In this document: positions 53,603-62,552 of the stretch, one piece after another | Layout of the letters: every line of letters begins with the position of its first letter | How positions within the stretch are numbered: position 1 is the first letter of the stretch | NCBI GenBank assembly: GCA_964444735.1 | Contig: CAYUIJ010000002.1 | Location: 24,221 to 88,220, forward strand | Direction of reading: 5' to 3' | Origin: Phocaeicola_A sp964444735 | GTDB taxonomy: Bacteria; Bacteroidota; Bacteroidia; Bacteroidales; Bacteroidaceae | DNA length: 64,000 nucleotides | Made by a program: the position numbers and the translations under genes | Notes under the pieces: generated by a model | Seen by the model: the letters and a program-made list of their open reading frames with translations, nothing else | Told to the model about the DNA's origin: nothing | The model's database searches: none

Positions 53603-55165
53603 ATGAAACGATTATACATCTCAATGTTATTGACGGCTTCCGCCCTGCTGGGCGCGTCATGCGACAACTGGCTGGACTTGCAGCCCGAAGGCGAAGCGAC
53701 TCACGATAATCTTTACAGCACCGGATCGGGTTACCGTACGGTACTCAACGGCTTATACCGCAACATGGGCAAAAAGAATCTCTACGGCTGCCAACTCCAG
53801 TTTGGCCTGGTTGACTGCATGTCACAGCAATACGATTTAACCGATAACAACATAACACAGGATCAGACATGCGTCAAAGCCGGAGAATTCGACTACAATG
53901 ACTACAACGTGGTAAGTGCCGCCGGAGGTGTATGGAGCAGTGCCTACAACATTATCGCTACAGCCAACGACCTGCTGCAGGAAATCAAGAACGCCTCTCC
54001 CGACCTTTTCGAATACGGCGAGACGGAACGCGGCCTGATTGAAGGCGAAGCCTACGCGTGCCGCGCCTTGCTGCACTTTGACATGCTGCGTCTGTTCGCA
54101 CCGGCTCCGGTCAACGATGACGGTCAGGCCTACGTGCCATACGTGGATACATATCCCGATATCACGGCATCCCGCATTCCGGTAAGCGATTTCCTGAAAA
54201 AAGTCATTGGCGACCTGGAAGAGGCACGCCGTCTGACCAAGCCGTTCGACACTTCTGACGAAGGCATCGAAGCCAATGCCACGGTGAGTTCCCGCTACGC
54301 CAAATCAGTGGGCAACCTGCCCCAGTTCCTGTGCGGACGCGGGCACCGCCTGAGCTACCATGCCATTACGGCACTGCTGGCCCGTGTATACCAATATGCC
54401 GGAGGCACTGAATACGAAAGACTCGCCTTTGAATGCGCCAATGAAGTCATCAATCAAAAAACGGCTAATGACCAGCCCTACTATTACGATGACTTCACGG
54501 GCATTAAATCAAACATCCAGGCAGGGCAGTCCCCAACGGCCCAGTTTGACAGCAAGGATGATCTCAAGGCCAGATCCAGCCTGATATTTTCGGTCTATAA
54601 TGAGGATTCGGCCGAGGAGAACAGCCTGGACTACTATTTCTACAGGCCTGAAGACGGGGGAGGACTGACCAGCAGCAGCTGGCTGCCGGTGCGCATCGAC
54701 ATTCTGTTTGGTGACGAGGCGGCCAGCGACCTGCGATCCGCACAATGGCTGTTTAATGGTGACGGCATCCATTACATATCGGGCAAATGGTATATGAACC
54801 CCACCGAAACCGTACGTGATGCCAATGCCAATATCCTGCCGGTTATCCGTCTGACGGAAATGATTTACATCGCTGCCGAGTATCAGGCGAGAAACGGCCT
54901 TTTCACCGAGGCTTACGGACTATTGAACAGACTGCGCCGTGAGCGCGATCTGGGCGATCTCCCCCAGCAGTCCACATGGGAGGGATTTCAGGAAGACCTG
55001 ATCAAGGAAGCACGCCGCGAATGGATTTCTGAGGGGCAGCTGTTCTACCTCTACAAGCGTCTGGATGCCGTGGTTCCCGTTAAAAACCGGACGGAAGGAG
55101 AAGTGACACGTCGCCTGACGCGGGCCGAGCTCAGCCTCCCGGTACCCAGTGACCAGATTAACTAA
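53603..55165 (+). CDS. SusD/RagB-family nutrient-binding lipoprotein
   Basis: A 520-residue outer-membrane lipoprotein that forms the lid on the SusC barrel. Lipoprotein signal MLLTASALLGASCDNWLDLQ with the lipid Cys at residue 20. It has the SusD-like start QPEGEATHDNLYSTGSGYRT and the helical TPR core, with RGLIEGEAYACRALLHFDML and the C-terminal RLTEMIYIAAEYQARNG and REWISEGQLFYLYKR. It follows susC by 20 bases. The ligand cannot be predicted. Confidence 0.94.
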   Translation: MKRLYISMLLTASALLGASCDNWLDLQPEGEATHDNLYSTGSGYRTVLNGLYRNMGKKNLYGCQLQFGLVDCMSQQYDLTDNNITQDQTCVKAGEFDYNDYNVVSAAGGVWSSAYNIIATANDLLQEIKNASPDLFEYGETERGLIEGEAYACRALLHFDMLRLFAPAPVNDDGQAYVPYVDTYPDITASRIPVSDFLKKVIGDLEEARRLTKPFDTSDEGIEANATVSSRYAKSVGNLPQFLCGRGHRLSYHAITALLARVYQYAGGTEYERLAFECANEVINQKTANDQPYYYDDFTGIKSNIQAGQSPTAQFDSKDDLKARSSLIFSVYNEDSAEENSLDYYFYRPEDGGGLTSSSWLPVRIDILFGDEAASDLRSAQWLFNGDGIHYISGKWYMNPTETVRDANANILPVIRLTEMIYIAAEYQARNGLFTEAYGLLNRLRRERDLGDLPQQSTWEGFQEDLIKEARREWISEGQLFYLYKRLDAVVPVKNRTEGEVTRRLTRAELSLPVPSDQIN

Positions 55166-55196
55166 TTGTCAAAAAAACGCCAAAACTCTCGAATAT

Positions 55197-55979
55197 ATGA
55201 AATACACCATATTTACATTATTCCTTATAGCTTTTGCAGGCCTGTTTCAAGCCTGCTCCAAAGATGACATTGAAGTATTTCACGGGAAACAGCAGATCTA
55301 CTTCGACAAGTTCTATATAAATGCCATCGCTCCGGGCACCGAAACCGCCGACTCAACGGTGGAATCGTTCGGAATCTATCCGGAGGAGACGCAGCAGATC
55401 AGTGCCAAAGTGGTTGTATGCCTGTCAGGCACTATTCCTACAGAGGACATACAGTTCCAGCTGAAAACGGCGGAAGGCACCACAATGGAAAGCAGCGAGT
55501 ATTCGCTTGACGACTTCTATACCTTTCATGCAGGAAAAGTCACTGGCAGCTCAACCGACATACGTGACACCATTGAAATAAAGCTGAACAGGAGCGGCCG
55601 TCTGGAAAGTGCGGGCGAGCAAGGCATACGCCTCGTTGTGGAGCTGGTTCCCAACGACAAGGTGGATTTAGGGCAGTATGAGCGCCGCCGGGCAGTTATT
55701 GTGAGCACCTTGTATCCCGCACGCCCGGCATGGTGGGATCCCGGCACCGACATTGGTGCGGAAGTCATCTATACCCTCTTGGGTGAGTATTCACCACAGA
55801 AATACATCCTGTTCATGCAACATGCCGACATTGACAACGAAATGTCTGAAGAACTGATTACCCACCATCCGGACAGAGCTCTCGCATTGGCGCGAATCTT
55901 TAAGGAGTGGCTGGTTGAAAACCTCGGTGATCCGGAGAACGGGGCTCTGTACAAGGAAATCCTCGACTCCCTGCCCTAA
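55197..55979 (+). CDS. DUF4843-type surface lipoprotein
   Basis: A 260-residue lipoprotein (MKYTIFTLFLIAFAGLFQAC, Cys at residue 20). The layout (IYFDKFYINA, then beta-rich body with VVCLSGTIPTEDIQFQLKTA and a C-terminal WWDPGTDIGAEVIYTLLGEY helical part) matches the DUF4843 family that recurs downstream of SusCD. I start at 55197; the frame also opens at 55149 within susD, but that start lacks a signal. It probably sits on the cell surface with SusD as part of the same uptake complex. Confidence 0.85.
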   Translation: MKYTIFTLFLIAFAGLFQACSKDDIEVFHGKQQIYFDKFYINAIAPGTETADSTVESFGIYPEETQQISAKVVVCLSGTIPTEDIQFQLKTAEGTTMESSEYSLDDFYTFHAGKVTGSSTDIRDTIEIKLNRSGRLESAGEQGIRLVVELVPNDKVDLGQYERRRAVIVSTLYPARPAWWDPGTDIGAEVIYTLLGEYSPQKYILFMQHADIDNEMSEELITHHPDRALALARIFKEWLVENLGDPENGALYKEILDSLP

Positions 55980-56012
55980 TTGAAAGTCTAATTTATTAAA
56001 ACGTATTCCAAT

Positions 56013-57719
56013 ATGAAACGACCTGTATTATTGACGGCATTGCTCTCCGGCCTGCTGCTGGGGGCGTGCTTTGATGACGATGGCAATTACGGCTACAAGC
56101 ACCTTGACGCTCCCGTCTGGAAAATCAACGACAACGAAGCCATCAGTATTTCCTGCCGTGAGGGAGCGGATGAGGAAGTCTATTTCAATGGCGGCGACTA
56201 TTACACCTGGGGAGATGCCGATTCGCTGCAAAGGGCATCTGAAGTGCGCTACGAATGGAAAATCAACGGTATAGTCATTGCTACCGAGCCCAGTGTAAGG
56301 ATGCCTGTGACCGAGTTCATTCAGAAAGCCGGAATCACTTCGTTCGGGAGTGACATCCCCGGCAGTTTCGCCATTATCGAAAAAGAAACGGATATCGTAT
56401 ACATGGTCTCGGTGCGTGTCAGTATCTCCAAGATCCACGGCATAGGCGACTGGGTAGTGCTTTCCGAACAGCCGGACGGATCGTCCAAACTGTCGTTTAT
56501 CAAACGCCGGAGTGTGCAACAGGAAAACCAAAGCAGACAGTATTATTTTGAATTACAGGACAATTACTACGAGGAAATCAACGGCAGCGGCATTCCCGGA
56601 TCGCCATGGTCCATGGCCTATTCCTATGGAGCCACCAACGTCAGCGAACTGGGTTCCTTGAGTGTATTGACATCGCAGGGAGCATACGAAATCAATCCGG
56701 AAACCTTTCTTAAGGTGCAGGAAATAAAGGAGGATTTCTCGGGCACCCCTCCCGATGACCTGATCATCACCGACCGTCAGGACGCTTGGGGAGGTTCGAA
56801 CGGTACAGGCGGTTTGCTTTCGCTCATCTCAACGCAAGACGGCCGCGTGTTCACCAAGACAATGACTAAGAACAATCTGGGCGGAAGTTTTATAAGCGAG
56901 CCTTATGTGGCCGATGAGAAAGGATACAAAATCACCGGCTTTGGCAGTACCCGGACGGGCTACACGTGCGTTCCCTGTTATGACGAAAAGAATCACCGCG
57001 TTATGGGTGTCTTCTTCCAGCAAAGCGGAGACTCTCAAGAATATTTTCCAGGTATGAGTCAGCCTGTCGGCCCCCAGTTCATGATCTCAAAAATGTATCC
57101 TCTCAGGCAACCGTCTTTTCCCGTAAGCGGTGTGCCGCCAGTGGAGAACATGCCCGATGACACGGAAATCCTTTCCATCGGCATGTGCGGGAACTACTAT
57201 TACGGTATGGGTTTTTCAGGAACAGATTATTATTTGATAGGAATGGTTTACAATACGCAAGGCCGCACCATGCTGGGCAAGTGTGCTGTCATATATGATA
57301 AAAACAATGCCGGACTTTTAGGAGATGTTCCTAATGTCAACACCCTCCGTGAATTTCCAGGAGGAAACCTTGACAGGTCATCGGTCATTCTGTTTGTCTC
57401 GTGGTATAGCAGACAACACCGTTTGCTGTATTCCAAAGGAAACAAGGTGTTCTTTTTAAACAGCAATAATGACTATGCTCAATCATTGTGCATCGAGCTT
57501 CCGGACAGCAGTGACAAGATAACGTGCATGAAATGTGGAATTGTCTTAAACTATAACGAACTGCTCATCGGCACGGAAAAAGGAAAGATCTATTACTACG
57601 ACAGTATAAACAACGCAGAGCCACAGTTGCGCTCAACCCTTGACGTGCAGGGAAAAGTGGTCGACTTAAAGGAATTATTCGATTATGAACATGGCGATTC
57701 CGATAAAGATAACTATTAA
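56013..57719 (+). CDS. PKD-like family surface lipoprotein
   Basis: A 568-residue lipoprotein (MKRPVLLTALLSGLLLGACF, Cys at residue 19). N-terminal segment VRYEWKINGIVIATEPSVRM is PKD/Ig-like; the remaining ~400 residues contain beta-propeller-like repeats (GGLLSLISTQDGRVFTKTMT; YYGMGFSGTDYYLIGMVYNT). This pairing with DUF4843 and SusCD is a recurrent Bacteroidota arrangement. Its ligand is unknown. It ends 43 bases before a strong hairpin. Confidence 0.84.
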   Translation: MKRPVLLTALLSGLLLGACFDDDGNYGYKHLDAPVWKINDNEAISISCREGADEEVYFNGGDYYTWGDADSLQRASEVRYEWKINGIVIATEPSVRMPVTEFIQKAGITSFGSDIPGSFAIIEKETDIVYMVSVRVSISKIHGIGDWVVLSEQPDGSSKLSFIKRRSVQQENQSRQYYFELQDNYYEEINGSGIPGSPWSMAYSYGATNVSELGSLSVLTSQGAYEINPETFLKVQEIKEDFSGTPPDDLIITDRQDAWGGSNGTGGLLSLISTQDGRVFTKTMTKNNLGGSFISEPYVADEKGYKITGFGSTRTGYTCVPCYDEKNHRVMGVFFQQSGDSQEYFPGMSQPVGPQFMISKMYPLRQPSFPVSGVPPVENMPDDTEILSIGMCGNYYYGMGFSGTDYYLIGMVYNTQGRTMLGKCAVIYDKNNAGLLGDVPNVNTLREFPGGNLDRSSVILFVSWYSRQHRLLYSKGNKVFFLNSNNDYAQSLCIELPDSSDKITCMKCGIVLNYNELLIGTEKGKIYYYDSINNAEPQLRSTLDVQGKVVDLKELFDYEHGDSDKDNY

Positions 57720-57762
57720 AAGGATGCCCGGTGCATAGTGAGCATTGACGGTATGCGGCTGC

Positions 57763-57800
57763 ACCCTCTAAGGTCAGGTTTCGGCCTGGCCTTAGAGGGT
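57763..57800 (+). terminator. 16-bp hairpin between the lipoprotein and ABC genes
   Basis: ACCCTCTAAGGTCAGG (57763-57778) pairs with CCTGGCCTTAGAGGGT (57785-57800), one G-U pair, loop TTTCGG. No T-run follows, so it may be a Rho-assisted end, a partial attenuator or an mRNA stabiliser between the uptake half and the ABC/MutS half of the locus. Confidence 0.65.
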
Positions 57801-57812
57801 ACGTGAAGAAGG

Positions 57813-57920
57813 GCAATGACACGGACCGTCCGGCCATGCAAAGACTAAACGCCCGGGACAGGCAGATAAAGGGTTCTGCCGCCTGGCCTGAGGCAACATA
57901 AAAACTGACAGAACCCGCTT
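57813..57920 (+). repeat. Duplicated upstream element, copy B (before the ABC gene)
   Basis: Diverged copy of 50101-50210; shared blocks AATGACA, AACGCCC-GGGA, GATAAA, TGAGGCAACATAAAA (57889-57903) and AACCCGC (57912-57918). Here a stem GGGTTCTG (57871-57878)/CAGAACCC (57909-57916) surrounds the TGAGGC block, different in sequence from copy A's stem. It ends about 7 bases before the ABC ATG, so if transcribed it would be part of the leader. Confidence 0.6.
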
Positions 57921-57926
57921 TTACCT

Positions 57927-58856
57927 ATGCTTATGGAAGAACCTGTTGTCAAAGTCAGTCATCTGTCACACCGGTACAGTGTCCAGTGGGCAATCAAGGA
58001 TATCAATCTTGAAATTACCAGACATGGCATTTACGGACTGCTTGGCTCCAACGGTGCCGGCAAGTCCACCATTATGAACATCATGTGCGGGGTGCTGAGG
58101 CAGACCGGGGGTGATGTCCTTATACGCGGCTACAGTATCAGCAAGGATCCGGTGGAAGCCAAGCGCCGTATCGGCTTCCTGCCTCAGACTCCTCCGCTTC
58201 ATCCGGATCTTACTGTGACCGAGTACCTGCAATATTGTGCCTCGCTGCGCTACATTGACCGCCGCGACATACCCAAGGCCGTTGACGATGTACTTGAGCG
58301 TTGTCATCTGGGCCATTTCCGCAAGCGGCTTATCCGAAACCTCTCAGGAGGTTACCAGCAGCGTGTGGGCATTGCCCAGGCCATTATTCACAACCCCGAC
58401 TTTGTAATACTTGATGAGCCTACCAATGGTCTGGATCCCAACCAGATTCTTGATGTCAGACACCTCATTAAGGAAATCGCGGAGAAGCATACCGTGATAC
58501 TTTCAACCCATATCTTGTCTGAAGTGCAAGCCATTTGCAACTATATTTACATGATTGAACAGGGCCGTCTGGTTTTCGCAGGCACCGTAGACGAGTTTGA
58601 CAATTACATTGTGCCCGATTCGCTGTTTGTCAGTCTCATGGCCATGCCATCCGTAGAAGAGCTGCGCAGAGTGCCCGGCGTGCTTGACGCCGAAGAACTG
58701 GGAGGTCCCAATTACCGTATCAGGTTCAACGACTATCAGGAAGTGACCAGCCGGCTTATTGAAACCAGTGTCGCCTGCAACTGGTATCTTACCGAACTCT
58801 ATGTCGAAAAAAGCTCAATGAACGCGGTGTTTGCCGAATTGTCCAAAAAGAAATGA
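57927..58856 (+). CDS. ABC transporter ATP-binding protein (GldA-like)
   Basis: A 309-residue ATPase. Walker A LLGSNGAGKSTIMNIMCG, signature NLSGGYQQRVGIAQAI and Walker B FVILDEPTNGLDPNQI are intact, so it should be active. It resembles GldA, the ATPase of the gliding-motility ABC system, and other ABC-2 partners. The start at 57927 (MLMEEPVV) has an alternative ATG two codons later. Its partner is the fused permease that starts 52 bases after its stop. Confidence 0.9.
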   Translation: MLMEEPVVKVSHLSHRYSVQWAIKDINLEITRHGIYGLLGSNGAGKSTIMNIMCGVLRQTGGDVLIRGYSISKDPVEAKRRIGFLPQTPPLHPDLTVTEYLQYCASLRYIDRRDIPKAVDDVLERCHLGHFRKRLIRNLSGGYQQRVGIAQAIIHNPDFVILDEPTNGLDPNQILDVRHLIKEIAEKHTVILSTHILSEVQAICNYIYMIEQGRLVFAGTVDEFDNYIVPDSLFVSLMAMPSVEELRRVPGVLDAEELGGPNYRIRFNDYQEVTSRLIETSVACNWYLTELYVEKSSMNAVFAELSKKK

Positions 58857-58908
58857 CAACGAAATCCTGTTCCTGAACAAGATAAGAATCCTTAAAGAAA
58901 ATTCATAT

Positions 58909-61203
58909 ATGAGAATCATTTACAAAATAGCCAAGACCGAGTTGCAAATTCTGTTCTTCTCGCCCATTGCATGGCTCATCCTGATATTGTTTACTTTCCA
59001 GACAAGCATGGACTTTGTCAATATACTCGACCAGTTCATACGCAACAAGGCCATGGGATACCCCTTAATGAACGTCACCAGCTCGCTCTATGGCGGATGG
59101 GACGGAATATTCGTGTCCGTACAAGGCAGTCTCTACTTATATATTCCGCTGCTCACCATGAATCTGATGAGCCGTGAACTCAGCAGCGGTTCCATCAAAC
59201 TGCTGTATTCATCGCCTGTCACCAACGCGCAAATCATTTTGGGCAAGTACCTGTCTATGATCGCGTATGCCTTAATTCTGATCGCTGTTTTAACGGTTTA
59301 CGTGATTTATGGAGCCTGTACCATTGATCATTTTGACTTGCCTTTCGTTCTCAGCGGCTTATCAGGCTTGTTCCTGCTGACAGCCACGTATGCCGCCATC
59401 GGTCTGCTGATGTCAAGTCTGACCTCCTACCAGATAGTAGCCGCTGTCGGCACCTTGGGCATACTCAGCCTTCTTAACTATATCAGCGGATGGTGGCAGG
59501 ATGTGGCTTTCATACGTGATCTCACTTACTGGCTGGCTCTTCCGGGACGCTCCATGCAGTTCGTACAAGGCATGATTTGCACCGAGAACGTACTTTACTT
59601 CCTGCTTGTCATTGCCCTTTTCATAGGGATGGCCATTCTGCGCCTGCAATCCCGCCGCCAGAAAAAGAGCCGGACACTTGTTTGCGGGCAATACATGGCC
59701 ATTTGGGCACTGGCCCTGTGCATCGGCTATATCTCATCGCGCCCGGCCATGAAAAAATACTATGACGCCACGGCAACCAAAGCCAACACAATCACTCCCA
59801 ACAGCCAAGACATTGTGGCCCGCCTGAAAGGCAACGTGACGATTACCACCTACGTCAACCTGCTTGATAAGTATTTCTGGATCGGAATGCCCGGACGCGT
59901 CAATGATGACCTTAAAAGCTTTGAGCAATACCTGCGTTTCAAGCCCGACATCAAAATGAAATATGTCTACTATTACGACAAGGCCAGCAACCCCTCATTC
60001 GACCAGCATTTTCCCGGACTGACCGTTCAGGAAAAGTTTGAAAAAATGATTTCGATCAACAACTTTGATCCCGATCTCTTTCTTACTCCCGAAGAATTCA
60101 AAAAACTGGGCGTAGACCTTTCGGGAGAGGAAAACCGCTTTGTCCGCCAGATTGAATATGACGGCAAGAAAACATTCCTGCGCGTATTTGATGACAATAT
60201 GATTTTTCCTACCGAAGCGGAAATCTCAGCCGCCCTCAAACGCCTGGTGATGCGACTGCCCAAAGTAGGATTTCTCACCGGCCACGATGAACGCCCGACA
60301 GACAACTATGGCGAACGCTCATACAGCATATTTGCCCAAATGCGCACGTTCCGCCACTCACTCATCAACCAGGGATTCGACTATACGGACGCGACACTTG
60401 CTCAGGAGATTCCCGATGACATTGATATTTTAGTTATAGCCGAGATGCGTGAGCCTTTGAATGATACCGAACAGGCCAATCTCGAAAAATACATCGCACG
60501 CGGCGGAAACCTTCTTATTGCCGGAGAGCCCGGACGGCAGTCGGTCATGAATCCGATAACCGGGCCGTTGGGCGTGAAATTCATGGACGGCCGCATTGTA
60601 CATCCCACCGTGGAATATCCGGCCGATCTCATTTTAGCCGGGCCGACACCTGAATCCGGCCGGCTGACTTACTGGTTTGAACAATTGTACGGCCGCAAAT
60701 ACGGCATTGTCATGCCAGGCGTTGTTCCGCTTGAATACACCACCGACAAAGGATTTGACATTACCACCGTGCTACAGACCGATTCCGCCGGCTACTGGAA
60801 CGAACTGACCACCACCGACTTTATTGACCAGACGGCTGAGCTGAATCCCGAAAAAGGGGAAGTCGAAAAAATGTACCCATTGGCACTTGCCCTGTCCCGT
60901 CAAGTGGGCGGAAAAAGACAAAAGATTCTCATTACAGGCGATGCCGACTGCATCAGCAACGGTGAAATTACCCGCTCACGCCCCGGCATACAGGCTTACA
61001 ACTACTATCTGATTTCAGGTGGTTTCCATTGGCTGTCTGACAATGAAGTCCCTGTAGACATCCGGCGTCCGATCGCTCCCGACACCAGCATACTGCTTAC
61101 CGAAAGCAGCCTGTCAGTCACACGTGCGGTCCTGATGTGGGCCTGGCCGGTAATCATGCTGCTCACCGCCGTCATCATTTGGCTCAGACGCCGGGGCAGG
61201 TAA
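58909..61203 (+). CDS. Fused ABC-2 permease / GldG-like auxiliary protein
   Basis: A 764-residue inner-membrane protein. Residues 1-245 are an ABC-2 type permease with about six spans (FFSPIAWLILILFTFQTSMD; SMIAYALILIAVLTVYVIYG; GLSGLFLLTATYAAIGLLMS). Residues about 310-650 are a soluble ABC_transp_aux/GldG-like domain (PNSQDIVARLKGNVTITTYV; VGFLTGHDERPTDNYGERSY; NLLIAGEPGR). A last span precedes the C-terminus (VLMWAWPVIMLLTAVIIWLR). It looks like GldF and GldG fused in one chain. The shorter start (MRIIYKIAKTELQ) is chosen because the frame upstream overlaps the ATPase gene. Confidence 0.88.
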   Translation: MRIIYKIAKTELQILFFSPIAWLILILFTFQTSMDFVNILDQFIRNKAMGYPLMNVTSSLYGGWDGIFVSVQGSLYLYIPLLTMNLMSRELSSGSIKLLYSSPVTNAQIILGKYLSMIAYALILIAVLTVYVIYGACTIDHFDLPFVLSGLSGLFLLTATYAAIGLLMSSLTSYQIVAAVGTLGILSLLNYISGWWQDVAFIRDLTYWLALPGRSMQFVQGMICTENVLYFLLVIALFIGMAILRLQSRRQKKSRTLVCGQYMAIWALALCIGYISSRPAMKKYYDATATKANTITPNSQDIVARLKGNVTITTYVNLLDKYFWIGMPGRVNDDLKSFEQYLRFKPDIKMKYVYYYDKASNPSFDQHFPGLTVQEKFEKMISINNFDPDLFLTPEEFKKLGVDLSGEENRFVRQIEYDGKKTFLRVFDDNMIFPTEAEISAALKRLVMRLPKVGFLTGHDERPTDNYGERSYSIFAQMRTFRHSLINQGFDYTDATLAQEIPDDIDILVIAEMREPLNDTEQANLEKYIARGGNLLIAGEPGRQSVMNPITGPLGVKFMDGRIVHPTVEYPADLILAGPTPESGRLTYWFEQLYGRKYGIVMPGVVPLEYTTDKGFDITTVLQTDSAGYWNELTTTDFIDQTAELNPEKGEVEKMYPLALALSRQVGGKRQKILITGDADCISNGEITRSRPGIQAYNYYLISGGFHWLSDNEVPVDIRRPIAPDTSILLTESSLSVTRAVLMWAWPVIMLLTAVIIWLRRRGR

Positions 61204-61226
61204 TTCACTTAAAGATTTAAAACGAC

Positions 61227-62552
61227 ATGGCTTTTATCATAGACAAGCAAACCTTAAACGACCTGAAGATATTCGGGACTGTACGAGGCAGTTCCATCTA
61301 CGGCCTTTTCAATACTACCCGCACACGAGGAGGATCGGACATCCTTGAGGAGATGTTCCGCTATCCTTTGTCGGACGTTGACAAAATCAACCGGCGTGTG
61401 GCCATTATCCGGTTTTTCATGGACAGGAAAATCCGTTTTGACTTTCACAACGACTGGTTTGACACTATTGAGCACTATTTAAGCAATACCGATGAACGTA
61501 CTCTCCTGCATCCTGCAGGCGATACGTTCCGGAGGCGCCTGAACAGCTATATCGGAGCCGATGTGGAATACCGGCAGATACACAAAGGCGTAGTAACCTC
61601 AATAGCCCTTGTCAATGCCGTCCGCCATTTTTTGCGGCAGCTGGGCAGTGTTGAAGGAGACTATCGCGAAGAAACCGAGAACTTGAGACGGATTTTGGAT
61701 AATCCGGCCTTTTCATGGATACCCGATGATCTTAAAGTCAAAAAACTCACGTACAAGCAAACGGCCCAATACGATGACATTCTGCGCTATAAGGGGCAAG
61801 AGGCTTTCCACAAACTGCTGCGACTGCTCTACAACATGGATGTATATGCGGCTATCGCCCAAGTGACCGACCGGCATCATTTTGTCTTTGCCAAGGCCTT
61901 GCCGCCCGGTGACAATATCCTGCGCATTGAAGACCTGCGACACCCCTTGCTTGAAGAAGCGGTTCCCAACTCCATCCACATGAACGCCATGCACAATGTG
62001 GTATTTCTTACCGGTGCCAACATGGCCGGAAAATCCACCTTTATGAAATCGTTCGGCATTGTGGTATATCTGGCTCACATGGGATTCCCCGTGCCGGTAC
62101 GGCAGATGGAATTCAGCGTGCGGAACGGCATGTATACCACCATTAACCTGCCCGACAATATGAGCTTGGGATACAGCCATTTCTATGCAGAAGTGAAACG
62201 GCTCAGGAAAGTGGCCGAACAAGTGAGCCGCACAGACAATCTGATTGTCGTTTTCGATGAATTGTTCCGCGGTACCAACGTCAAGGATGCCCACGAAGCC
62301 ACCGTGGAAGTAATGAAAGCCTTTTCCCGGAAACAAAACTGCCTTTTCATGATTTCGACACACATTATCGAAGCCGGAGAAGACCTTAAAAAGGCTTGTG
62401 ACAACATCAAATACGCATATTTGCCCACCGTGATGCAAAACGGGCATCCCGTCTATACCTACAAACTGACGGAAGGTATCACCAATGACCGTCACGGCAT
62501 GATGATTGTCAACAACGAACATATTATAGACATCTTGAAACCGAAGCTATGA
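61227..62552 (+). CDS. Short MutS-family ATPase, copy 1
   Basis: A 441-residue protein consisting of a MutS core (about residues 1-230, RGSSIYGLFNTTRTRGGSDI, LEEMFRYPLSD) and the MutS ABC-type ATPase (Walker A TGANMAGKST at 262-271, signature-like DNMSLGYSHFYAEVKRL, Walker B VVFDELFRGTNVKDAHEAT, then STHIIEAGEDLKK). The mismatch-binding domain I and the MutS2 Smr domain are missing. It starts 23 bases after the permease and overlaps the next gene by four bases. Role unknown; DNA or nucleic-acid structure binding is inferred. Confidence 0.85.
   Translation: MAFIIDKQTLNDLKIFGTVRGSSIYGLFNTTRTRGGSDILEEMFRYPLSDVDKINRRVAIIRFFMDRKIRFDFHNDWFDTIEHYLSNTDERTLLHPAGDTFRRRLNSYIGADVEYRQIHKGVVTSIALVNAVRHFLRQLGSVEGDYREETENLRRILDNPAFSWIPDDLKVKKLTYKQTAQYDDILRYKGQEAFHKLLRLLYNMDVYAAIAQVTDRHHFVFAKALPPGDNILRIEDLRHPLLEEAVPNSIHMNAMHNVVFLTGANMAGKSTFMKSFGIVVYLAHMGFPVPVRQMEFSVRNGMYTTINLPDNMSLGYSHFYAEVKRLRKVAEQVSRTDNLIVVFDELFRGTNVKDAHEATVEVMKAFSRKQNCLFMISTHIIEAGEDLKKACDNIKYAYLPTVMQNGHPVYTYKLTEGITNDRHGMMIVNNEHIIDILKPKL

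Noticed and set aside
61713..62522. Minus-strand open frame (269 codons) opposite MutS copy 1
   Set aside because: His/Gly-rich antisense reading of a conserved ATPase gene; no motif.
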